A DNA stretch of 32,150 nucleotides from Candidatus Acidiferrales bacterium (lineage in GTDB: Bacteria; Acidobacteriota; Terriglobia; Acidiferrales; DATBWB01), in NCBI GenBank assembly GCA_036514995.1, contig DATBWB010000113.1, positions 1 through 32,150 on the forward strand. The letters run 5' to 3'. Shown here piece after piece: positions 1 to 5,830 of this stretch. Below the pieces are notes generated by a model. That model worked only from the letters and a program-made list of their open reading frames with translations. It had not been told where the DNA came from and ran no database searches. The position numbers and the translations under genes are program-made. How positions within the stretch are numbered: the stretch's first letter is position 1; each line of letters begins with the position of its first letter.

Positions 1-141
1 GCGCAGGTCAATGAAAATAAGCTGGCCCAGGTCTCGCCGACCGTGCACCCAGCCCATCAGTACCACGCCTTGGCCAACGTGGCTTGGCCGCAGTTCGCCG
101 CAGTAGTGAGTGCGCTTCAATTCGCCGAGAGAATCAAGCAA
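1..141 (-). CDS. aspS: Aspartyl-tRNA synthetase, N-terminal fragment (runs off the window)
   Basis: Reading the minus strand from 141 down to 1 gives 47 codons that match the start of bacterial AspRS: the segment [11 protein letters not shown], then [12 protein letters not shown], then IFIDLR. This is the beginning of the N-terminal OB-fold that binds the tRNA-Asp anticodon. AspRS charges tRNA-Asp (or Asp/Asn when non-discriminating) in the cytoplasm. I place the start at a TTG at 141-139, because the familiar leader [12 protein letters not shown] begins right after it; a GAGG at 156-153 is a distant, weak ribosome site. The gene lies 41 bases after the hisS stop on the same strand, the common hisS-aspS arrangement, so co-transcription is likely. 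Only the first tenth or so of the protein is present, so the AspRS subtype cannot be told. Confidence 0.88.
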   Translation of the reverse strand, partial: MLDSLGELKRTHYCGELRPSHVGQGVVLMGWVHGRRDLGQLIFIDLR

Positions 142-162
142 GGTTTGTGGTACCTCAAGAAC

Positions 163-182
163 CCCGCCTCTGAAGAGGCGGG
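163..182. repeat. REP-like GC hairpin between hisS and aspS
   Basis: A perfect 8-base inverted repeat (CCCGCCTC / GAGGCGGG) with a 4-base loop directly touches the hisS stop codon. It is not followed by a convincing T-run on the minus strand, so it is not a classical terminator. Read on the minus strand with its flank (GGTGTAGCCCGCCT..TCAG..GCGGG), it resembles the arm of the inverted repeat at 2159-2228 (GGTGTAGCGGCCGCCTTCAGCGGG). This suggests a dispersed REP-like family. Confidence 0.6.
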
Positions 183-1598
183 CTACACCTTTCGCATCGC
201 TTTGAGGTGGTCAAGCAATTCATATTCGGATAGCTGCTTCTGTTCGCCGTCGCTCATGCGTCGGAGCGTGAATTTTTTCGCGCCCAATTCATCTTCCCCA
301 ATAATCAGCGTGTAGCGGGCGTGGAGCTTGTCGGCAAGGCCGATAGACTTCTTCAGTTTCATCTCTTCGGGCGGCAACTCGACTGTGTATGCCTCTGAGC
401 GCAGTCGCCGCGCCAGCTTGACCGCCGGCGCATAGGCTGCGCTGCCCATCCATGCGACAAAAACATCGAGCGGCCGTGAGGCATCCACCTTCCCTGCATC
501 CTTGATCGCGTCGATAAAGCGGTCTGTGCCCAGCGCGAAGCCAAACCCTTTGGCCGGAGGGCCTCCCAGGAGCTCAGTAAGCCCGTCATAGCGCCCGCCG
601 CCGACGACCGCATTCTGCGCGCCCAAGACGGGGCTCGTGATCTCGAACGTCGTGCGCATGTAGTAGTCGAGGCCCCGGACAAGCCGCGGCGCAATCGTGT
701 ACGGGATTTCTCGCAGCCTGAGTTGCCGCTGGAACTCCTCGAAGTGCTCGCGGCAGGGCTGGTCGAGGTGGTCGGTGATGGCTGGCAGCTTTTTGATGAT
801 GGGTTGGTCGGCTTCGACCTTGCAGTCGAGCACGCGCAGGGGGTTCGCCTCGGCCCGGCGCTGGCAGTCGTCGCACATCTGCGACTTCACCGACTCAAGC
901 GCGCCGCGCAACTTCTCGACATATTTCGGCCGGCAATCGCCGCAGCCAATCGAGTTCACCAGCAGCGTCCAGCGCTCGATGCCGCACTCGCCGAGCAGGA
1001 CGGCGAGCATCTCCATCAGTTCAGCATCAATCGCGGGATGATCGGTCTGGCCCAGGACCTCCGCGCCAATCTGATAGAACTGCCGGTAGCGGCCCTTCTG
1101 CGGCCGCTCGCGACGAAACATCGGCCCCATATAGTAGAGCTTCACCAGCCCCGGCCAGGTGTGCATCCCATGCTCGATGTAGGCGCGGCAGACGGAGGCA
1201 GTGGCCTCGGGACGCAGTGTCAGAAGCCTTCCCTTTAGAGGGACCTCTTTAACCGACTCTTTAACAGATGTGAAAATCTCGGAGATCGCCCCCTCCTCCT
1301 CTCCAGGGAGTTCCTCTATCTCCTCAAACTCGCCGAAAATTGTTTTTCTCAGGCCGATAAAGTCCCGGAGGCGATCAAAGGGATCGAAAAAGGTGTAGAG
1401 CTCCTTGTTCACTATGTCAGTGTCGCTACCGACAGACCGCTCAAACAGCTCGGTGTGTTCAAAGATCGGCAGGCGGATTTCGCGGAAGCCGTAGGATTCA
1501 AATACGCGCCGTGTCGTCTCTTCAAACCAATTCCACAGTGCTGAGTCAGGCGGCAAAATGTCGCGCACGCCTTTGATGGCTTGGAACTTCTTCTTCAC
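183..1598 (-). CDS. hisS: Histidyl-tRNA synthetase with an unusual acidic insertion
   Basis: Class II synthetase that charges tRNA-His with histidine in the cytoplasm; 471 residues against about 420-430 usual. The N-terminus [14 protein letters not shown] is the classic HisRS opening. Motif 2 reads [14 protein letters not shown] (about 161-174), the histidine-binding signature LVRGLDYY lies near 305-312, and GGRYDGL precedes the C-terminal anticodon-binding domain. The start is a GTG at 1598 that overlaps by one base the TAG of the upstream carbonic-anhydrase-like gene, so translation is probably coupled. Between YTFFD (about 68-72) and LTLRPE (about 126-131) there are some 45 extra Glu-rich residues where E. 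coli HisRS has a short turn. The insertion stays in frame and all catalytic motifs are intact, so the enzyme should be active. The stop codon lies at the edge of a REP-like hairpin. Confidence 0.96.
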   Translation of the reverse strand: MKKKFQAIKGVRDILPPDSALWNWFEETTRRVFESYGFREIRLPIFEHTELFERSVGSDTDIVNKELYTFFDPFDRLRDFIGLRKTIFGEFEEIEELPGEEEGAISEIFTSVKESVKEVPLKGRLLTLRPEATASVCRAYIEHGMHTWPGLVKLYYMGPMFRRERPQKGRYRQFYQIGAEVLGQTDHPAIDAELMEMLAVLLGECGIERWTLLVNSIGCGDCRPKYVEKLRGALESVKSQMCDDCQRRAEANPLRVLDCKVEADQPIIKKLPAITDHLDQPCREHFEEFQRQLRLREIPYTIAPRLVRGLDYYMRTTFEITSPVLGAQNAVVGGGRYDGLTELLGGPPAKGFGFALGTDRFIDAIKDAGKVDASRPLDVFVAWMGSAAYAPAVKLARRLRSEAYTVELPPEEMKLKKSIGLADKLHARYTLIIGEDELGAKKFTLRRMSDGEQKQLSEYELLDHLKAMRKV

Positions 1599-2140
1599 TA
1601 TTTCGACTTCCCTTCGTTCCTCAGGGCAAGCCCTTCTTGCAAGTAGATCTCTTTGTAGTTCACATACCGGGCAGCGTAGCCGTCAATCGTTTCAAGGTCC
1701 TTCTCCGTCAGGCTGCGCAAGAACTTGGCCGGGACTCCGACGAAAAGACTACGGGGAGGAATTTGCGTCCCTTCCGGGACCACCGCGCCGGACGCAATGA
1801 TGGAACCGCTGCCCACTTTGACGCCATTCAACAGAATCGCTCCCATGCCGATCAAGCACCTCGATTCCACCGTGCAGCCGTGAAGCACCGCTCCGTGACC
1901 GACCGTGACGCCGTCACCGACCAACAACGGATGCAAATCTTTGTACACGTGGAGGACACAACCATCCTGAATATTCGTCCGGCTGCCGATGCGGATAAAG
2001 TGCACGTCGCCCCGGACGACGGTGTTGAACCAGATACTGGAATGTTCGCCGATGATCACGTCGCCAATCACCTGCGCGCTCGACTCGACAAACGCCGTCG
2101 CAGCAATCTGCGGCACGCGTCCCTGGTAGCTGTGGATCAA
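1598..2140 (-). CDS. Gamma-carbonic-anhydrase-like hexapeptide-repeat protein (YrdA/CaiE/PaaY family)
   Basis: 180 residues that fold as a left-handed beta-helix: repeated hexapeptides of the V-I-G-D-V-I / I-G-S-x-T-N type run from about residue 20 to 140, followed by a C-terminal helix. Three histidines typical of the zinc site are present (His64 in CVLHV, His82 and His87 in VGHGAVLHG), so metal binding and trimer formation are expected. Family members may hydrate CO2 or may be non-catalytic scaffolds; the sequence alone cannot decide. The start is a TTG at 2140, supported by a good ribosome site (AAGGGA, 2150-2145) four bases before it and by the lack of any better start. It overlaps the hisS start by one base and lies 170 bases after mrp, with a REP-like inverted repeat in between. 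Confidence 0.85.
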   Translation of the reverse strand: MIHSYQGRVPQIAATAFVESSAQVIGDVIIGEHSSIWFNTVVRGDVHFIRIGSRTNIQDGCVLHVYKDLHPLLVGDGVTVGHGAVLHGCTVESRCLIGMGAILLNGVKVGSGSIIASGAVVPEGTQIPPRSLFVGVPAKFLRSLTEKDLETIDGYAARYVNYKEIYLQEGLALRNEGKSK

Positions 2141-2158
2141 ATCGTCCCTTGAACGGCG

Positions 2159-2228
2159 GTGTAGCGGCCGCCTTCAGCGGGCATTCCCCGTCACGAAGAA
2201 AGATGCCGGCCTGAACGCCGCCGCTACC
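2159..2228. repeat. REP-like inverted pair upstream of the carbonic-anhydrase-like gene
   Basis: Two arms, about 2160-2185 (TGTAGCGGCCGCCTTCAGCG onward) and 2202-2228 (reverse complement GGTAGCGGCGGCGTTCAGGC onward), are imperfect inverted copies separated by about 17 bases. A paired arrangement of short GC-rich palindromic units like this is the form of a REPIN. It fills much of the mrp to gamma-CA gap and stops just short of the ribosome site at 2145-2150. Confidence 0.65.
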
Positions 2229-2310
2229 TCGCAGACAAACACGCAAAACTAGCACACGCGGGAAAGACTGACAAGGCAGGCGGAGAAAGAACTGTTCCTG
2301 AAGGTGTTTC

Positions 2311-3402
2311 TCACTCCATCTGGATCTGCACAAGCTGGCCGGCGCCGGTGAGGTTGATAACGCTGAGCCGGGCGGCCACCTGGCGGGCGAAAACGTAAAA
2401 ACTCTTGGCGCCGTCGCCGTCTTCGCCGAAGGCAGCCACCGGACGGCCCGTGTCGCCGCCGATGCGGATGCGGGGATCAATCTCGACCTCGCCGAGGAAG
2501 GGCACGCCAAATTGCGCCGCCATGCGCTCGCCCTCGCCGTGGCCGAAGATATCAATCTTGCCGTCGCAGTGCGGGCAAGAAAAATAACTCATGTTCTCGA
2601 CGATGCCAAGAATCTCCACGTTCACCTGGCGAAACATTTCGACCGCTTTGCGCACGTCCGCCAGCGCCACGATCGAAGGCGTCGTCACGATCACCGCTCC
2701 CGAGACGGGCACCGTTTGGATCAACGTGAGATGGACGTCCCCCGTTCCCGGCGGCAAGTCCACAACGAGGTAATCCAGTTCGCCCCAGGCGACGTTGCGC
2801 AGAAACTGTTGGACAACTCCGTGAAGCATCGGGCCGCGCCAGATCAGCGGCTTATCGCCGGGGTTGAGGTGGCCCATCGAAATCATCTTGACGCCGTAGG
2901 CTTCAAGCGGGGAAATGCGATTCTCGCCCACGATATGTGGCTGCTCGCTGTTCCCCATCATCAGCGGCACATTGGGGCCGTAAACGTCGCCATCCATTAA
3001 GCCCACTCGAGCGCCCATGCGCTGGAGCGCAATCGCCAGATTCACGGCCACCGTCGTCTTGCCCACGCCGCCCTTGCCGCTGGCCACCGCAAGGATGTTC
3101 CGGACACCCGTAATCGGGCCTTTGTCCCCCGCCGCTCTCCCCCGGGGCACGCTCGCATCCCATTTGACTTCCACCTGCGTTACACCCGGAATCCGACCTA
3201 CCTCCGCCTGAACGTTCTTTTCGATTTCCGTCTTGAGCGGACAGGCAGGCGTGGTCAAAACGACGGTCAGTCCGACCCGCCCATCCTGAATCCTGATATC
3301 TTTCACCATGTTCAGGGTGACGATATCGCGGTGCAGTTCCGGCTCCGGCACGCGCCGGAGGGCCTCCAGCACCGCTTGTTCCGTTATGGCTTGCGCCGGC
3401 AT
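2311..3402 (-). CDS. mrp: Mrp/ApbC (NBP35-type) Fe-S cluster carrier P-loop ATPase
   Basis: 363 residues: an N-terminal MIP18/DUF59-type domain (about 5-85, with TPACPLK at 51-57) followed by an Mrp P-loop domain. The Walker A is the deviant GKGGVGKTT (109-117), VDLPPGTGD (214-222) is the switch/Walker B region, and the CPHC pair (Cys276, Cys279) bridges a 4Fe-4S cluster between the two subunits of the dimer. The family carries and delivers Fe-S clusters to apo-proteins in the cytoplasm; here likely clients include the Fe-S uracil-DNA glycosylase. I chose ATG 3402 rather than the in-frame TTG at 3435, because the family starts right there and the extra 11 residues are basic and unlike the family. 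A purine-rich stretch precedes the ATG. It lies downstream of dcd across a repeat-filled gap and probably has its own promoter. Confidence 0.94.
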   Translation of the reverse strand: MPAQAITEQAVLEALRRVPEPELHRDIVTLNMVKDIRIQDGRVGLTVVLTTPACPLKTEIEKNVQAEVGRIPGVTQVEVKWDASVPRGRAAGDKGPITGVRNILAVASGKGGVGKTTVAVNLAIALQRMGARVGLMDGDVYGPNVPLMMGNSEQPHIVGENRISPLEAYGVKMISMGHLNPGDKPLIWRGPMLHGVVQQFLRNVAWGELDYLVVDLPPGTGDVHLTLIQTVPVSGAVIVTTPSIVALADVRKAVEMFRQVNVEILGIVENMSYFSCPHCDGKIDIFGHGEGERMAAQFGVPFLGEVEIDPRIRIGGDTGRPVAAFGEDGDGAKSFYVFARQVAARLSVINLTGAGQLVQIQME

Positions 3403-3441
3403 GCAACTCTTTCTTTCTTCGAATCTCTTGCCCAACGCTTC

Positions 3442-3470
3442 ATCGTAGAGGATTGCGTGGCAGCAATCAA
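3442..3470 (-). promoter_or_regulatory. Candidate sigma-70 promoter for mrp
   Basis: On the minus strand TTGATT (3470-3465) and TACGAT (3447-3442) are 17 bases apart and lie about 40 bases before the mrp ATG. Each box matches the consensus at four of six positions. This is a sequence match only. Confidence 0.35.
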
Positions 3471-3482
3471 GCGAGCCCCAAA

Positions 3483-3508
3483 AGGCCCCCGAGGCAGGTG
3501 CCTCGGGG
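3483..3508 (-). terminator. Strong hairpin after dcd, possible terminator / REP-like element
   Basis: CCCCGAGGCA (3487-3496) and TGCCTCGGGG (3499-3508) form a nearly perfect stem. On the minus strand it is followed by GGCCTTTTGGGG, a short T-tract, so it could act as a weak terminator for dcd. A second copy of one arm (GCCTCGGGGCT) at 3574-3584 and the mirrored GGCGGAGAG / CTCTCCGC segments (about 3511-3519 and 3592-3599) show the gap is built of nested repeats, which could equally be REP-like. Confidence 0.4.
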
Positions 3509-3551
3509 CTCGGCGGAGAGTGTTACGCCGCGGCCCGACGGAGGCACGTGC

Positions 3552-3574
3552 CCTTCGGCTCCGCTCAGGACAAG
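3552..3574. repeat. Dispersed repeat, CCTTCGGC..GCTCAGGACAAG type
   Basis: The 23-base segment ending GCTCAGGACAAG recurs with few changes at 32016-32037 near the other end of the window, and its end (TCAGGACAAG) again at 32061-32070. It lies in the dcd-mrp gap, outside any gene. Its function is unknown; the spacing and intergenic placement suit a mobile miniature or REP-like repeat. Confidence 0.55.
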
Positions 3575-3616
3575 CCTCGGGGCTGGGGGGTCTCTCCGCA
3601 AGACTGCGCGACTCTC

Positions 3617-4168
3617 CTAGATTCTCGGCAGCACAATCCCCTGCTGCTTGTCGTATTTTCCCTTTTTGTCTTTGTAGGAGATTTCGCAGACCTGGTCGGC
3701 TTCGAGGAAGAGGACCTGGCAGATGCCTTCATGAGCATAGACGCGGGCGGGTAAAGGAGAAGTATTGGAAATTTCCAGGGTGACGTACCCTTCCCATTCC
3801 GGTTCAAACGGGGTGACGTTCACGATGATGCCGCAGCGCGCGTAGGTGGATTTACCGACGCAGATCGTCAAGATGTTTCGCGGGATGCGAAAGTACTCGA
3901 CCGAGCGCGCCAGGCAGAAGCTGTTCGGCGGTATCACGCAGATGTCACCCCTGTATTCGACCAAAGAGCGGGCATCGAAGTGCTTGGGATCCACGATGGT
4001 CGTATTCACATTAGTAAAAATGCGAAATTCATCGGCCACCCGGATATCGTAGCCGTAGGACGACAAGCCATAGCTGATGACGCCATTGCGAACCTGACTT
4101 TCAGCAAACGGCTCAATCATCTTCTGCTCGGTCGCCATCTTGCGAATCCACCCGTCGGATTTCAACAT
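3617..4168 (-). CDS. dcd: dCTP deaminase
   Basis: 183 residues of the trimeric dCTP deaminase/dUTPase fold. It converts dCTP to dUTP (or directly to dUMP in bifunctional members), feeding thymidylate synthesis. Visible family signatures are [11 protein letters not shown] (34-44), the phosphate/substrate loop GKSTYAR (105-111, with Ser107 and Arg111 aligning to the E. coli catalytic Ser/Arg pair), [18 protein letters not shown] (118-135, Glu132 aligning with the catalytic Glu) and a C-terminal GIC-Q-x-LF region. The start is ATG 4168, after a G-rich ribosome site; an in-frame GTG-type extension to 4195 adds an unlikely MQRGKGGAT leader. Whether it is mono- or bifunctional cannot be settled from sequence alone. 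It is divergent from the HU-like gene, with overlapping promoters between them. Confidence 0.93.
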   Translation of the reverse strand: MLKSDGWIRKMATEQKMIEPFAESQVRNGVISYGLSSYGYDIRVADEFRIFTNVNTTIVDPKHFDARSLVEYRGDICVIPPNSFCLARSVEYFRIPRNILTICVGKSTYARCGIIVNVTPFEPEWEGYVTLEISNTSPLPARVYAHEGICQVLFLEADQVCEISYKDKKGKYDKQQGIVLPRI

Positions 4169-4312
4169 GGTTGCCCCACCCTTTCCCCTCTGCATCCCTT
4201 GAGTTCCGCCCTGCGTGGCCCAAATTTCATCCAGCGAGGTCGGCGTCCTGCCCTGCGGCGATGCCCCGCCGGCCTTCTCGCAAAGAATCGAATCGTGCGT
4301 TGGACGGTGCGC

Positions 4313-4342
4313 ATCTTATTACAGCGCAAAACTGCTTGACAA
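4313..4342 (-). promoter_or_regulatory. Candidate promoter for dcd, back-to-back with the HU promoter
   Basis: On the minus strand TTGTCA (4342-4337, five of six consensus bases) is followed 18 bases later by TAAGAT (4318-4313, four of six). Its -35 box is the complement of bases within the HU promoter -35, so the two polymerases would bind the same DNA. A leader of roughly 140 bases before dcd would result. Confidence 0.4.
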
Positions 4343-4364
4343 CCTGAAACTCGTTGCCTAGCAT
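4336..4364 (+). promoter_or_regulatory. Sigma-70 promoter of the HU/IHF-like gene
   Basis: A perfect TTGACA (4336-4341), a 17-base spacer and TAGCAT (4359-4364, four of six) lie 45 bases before the GTG start. With a start site near 4371 the leader is about 39 bases and contains the ribosome site GAGAGGG. This is one of the two best promoters in the window. Confidence 0.7.
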
Positions 4365-4409
4365 ACCGCTTGCTTTGTCTGTCTGCTGGCAAGTAGTGAG
4401 AGGGCGACG

Positions 4410-4676
4410 GTGATCAAGCTCGATATCGTCAACGAAGTTGTCAACCGCACCGGGGTTACCAAAACCAAGGCCGAGATCGCCGTTGAGACTGTGTTCGGAT
4501 CCATGAAGAAGGCGCTCGAAAACGGTGATCGCATCGAACTGCGCGGGTTTGGCGTTTTTAACGTCAAGCCACGCAAGACCGGCATCGGCCGCAACCCGCG
4601 CACCGGTGCTGAGGTCGCCATCCCCCCGGGCAAGGCGGTGCGCTTCAAGCCGGGTAAAGAGCTGCAAGCCCTCTAG
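4410..4676 (+). CDS. HU/IHF-family DNA-binding protein
   Basis: 88 residues, the normal size for a histone-like HU/IHF subunit that bends and compacts DNA as a dimer. The N-terminal helices (1-40) lead to RIELRGFGVFNVK (41-53) and the DNA-gripping beta-arm signature GRNPRTGAEVAIPPGK (about 60-75), with FKPGKELQ at the end. The wording RIELRGFG..FKPGKEL leans toward IHF-beta-like members, but separating HU from IHF on sequence alone is unreliable. The start is GTG 4410 with ribosome site GAGAGGG (4398-4404). It has its own strong promoter and a rho-independent terminator, so it is probably expressed well and mostly alone. Confidence 0.93.
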   Translation: MIKLDIVNEVVNRTGVTKTKAEIAVETVFGSMKKALENGDRIELRGFGVFNVKPRKTGIGRNPRTGAEVAIPPGKAVRFKPGKELQAL

Positions 4677-4703
4677 GTGCGGTACGCATTTTTACGGGAC
4701 CCG

Positions 4704-4739
4704 GGCGAGCATAGCCGTTTTGGCTCGCCTTTTCTTTTT
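4704..4739 (+). terminator. Rho-independent terminator after the HU/IHF-like gene
   Basis: GGCGAGC (4704-4710) pairs with GCTCGCC (4723-4729) across a 12-base loop, followed by the T-tract TTTTCTTTTT (4730-4739). An internal AGCC/GGCT pairing can compete. The T-tract runs directly into the GGAG ribosome site of the next gene. Confidence 0.8.
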
Positions 4740-4749
4740 GGAGAATGGT

Positions 4750-5748
4750 TTGGGCGATGACGGGCAGACTCCGCTTTCTCTTTTCCCCAAAGTCTCAGGG
4801 GAAAAGCGCCCCTGGCTTGTCCCGGAAGAAACTTCTTATCAGGTAACCGTCCCTCTTCGTCGCCGGCCCATTGCCCTCAACCTGTTCCTGTTCGTTCTGA
4901 CACTACTCACGACCCTGTCGGTGGGCGCGGGCTTGGCCATGGCCTACGCCAGGAATCAGCCCGGCTATTCGCTCGAACTCAATCCTCTTTCGGTCCTATC
5001 GCTGCCGTTCCGCCATCCCCGGCAATTGCTGATCGGGATTCCTTTCTCGTTCACTCTTCTTGGAATCCTCATGGCGCACGAGTTGGGTCATTATTTGACC
5101 TGCCGCTATTATGGGATTGCGGCCAGTTATCCGTATTTCATCCCCTTTCCCAATATCATTGGCACGCTGGGTGCTTTCATCCGCATTCGTTCTCCGATCG
5201 TCAACCGCAAAGCGCTCTTTGACGTTGGCATTTCCGGCCCGATTGTCGGTTTCTTGTTTGCTTTGCCAGCCCTTGCCATCGCCGTCGCCTATTCCAAGAT
5301 TATTCCCGGCAGCCAGTTCGACGGTGCCATCATCTTGGGGAACCCGCCCTTGTTGGTCATGCTCGCGCGTTATTTTCATCCTGATGCGGCCGTGTCCGAT
5401 ATTCTTCTGCATCCAGTGGGGCGAGCAGCATGGGTAGGACTGTTTGCGACGGCGCTGAATCTCCTGCCCGTTGGCCAGCTCGACGGCGGCCACATCGTCT
5501 ATTCCCTGGCCGGGCGGAAACACCGCTATATCTCCTGGGTCTTTTGCCTCCTTCTGATTCTTCTCGGAACCATGTACTGGGGCGGCTGGATCAGCCTTGC
5601 GATTCTCCTGTTCTTCCTCGGGATGCGTCACCCCGCCTTGCTTGACCCTGGCCAGGAGCTCGAGGCCAGCAGGAAATGGTTGGCCATCGTAGCCCTCGCC
5701 ATCTTCTTGCTCTGCTTCACTCCCGCTCCGTTCCTCGCCCGCCTGTAG
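4750..5748 (+). CDS. Site-2-protease-type (M50) membrane metalloprotease
   Basis: 332 residues with about six to seven hydrophobic segments (near 42-65, 93-116, 157-181, 225-250, 260-290 and 309-327). The zinc motif HELGH (110-114) lies inside a membrane segment, and the third ligand region NLLPVGQLDGGH (237-248) is the M50 NxxPxxxLDG signature. These intramembrane zinc proteases cut within the lipid bilayer. No PDZ domain is visible, so it is closer to the compact EGY1/SREBF-type group than to RseP; its substrate is unknown. I chose TTG 4750 because GGAG (4740-4743) sits six bases upstream; the only methionines lie inside the first membrane segment. An open frame continues upstream into the HU-like gene but is a shadow there. 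It must rely on terminator read-through or an unseen promoter. Confidence 0.85.
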   Translation: MGDDGQTPLSLFPKVSGEKRPWLVPEETSYQVTVPLRRRPIALNLFLFVLTLLTTLSVGAGLAMAYARNQPGYSLELNPLSVLSLPFRHPRQLLIGIPFSFTLLGILMAHELGHYLTCRYYGIAASYPYFIPFPNIIGTLGAFIRIRSPIVNRKALFDVGISGPIVGFLFALPALAIAVAYSKIIPGSQFDGAIILGNPPLLVMLARYFHPDAAVSDILLHPVGRAAWVGLFATALNLLPVGQLDGGHIVYSLAGRKHRYISWVFCLLLILLGTMYWGGWISLAILLFFLGMRHPALLDPGQELEASRKWLAIVALAIFLLCFTPAPFLARL

Positions 5749-5756
5749 CTCCATGC

Positions 5757-5773
5757 CCGGCCGGGTCGGCCGG
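5757..5773. terminator. Small hairpin between convergent S2P and priA genes
   Basis: CCGGCC (5757-5762) and GGCCGG (5768-5773) form a 6-base GC stem with a 5-base loop in the 82-base gap between two convergent stop codons. There is no T-tract on either strand, so it is at best a weak or factor-assisted terminator. Confidence 0.3.
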
Positions 5774-5830
5774 CGGCGGCGTGCTCGACCGCCCGGCTCT
5801 GTTCCGCTTGAGATCGCGCCTCGAGCGCCG

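Noticed and set aside
43-315. 90-codon plus-strand open frame at the window start
   Set aside because: It lies opposite the aspS start and the hisS end, both of which match known proteins.
3487-3600. Nested hairpins after dcd as a toxin-antitoxin or small-RNA locus
   Set aside because: The segment has no open frame with a credible start and ribosome site; repeats plus a weak terminator explain it better.
4525-4749. Longer start for the site-2-type protease inside the HU-like gene
   Set aside because: The extra 75 residues are a shadow of the HU-like gene and its terminator; a ribosome site supports TTG 4750 instead.
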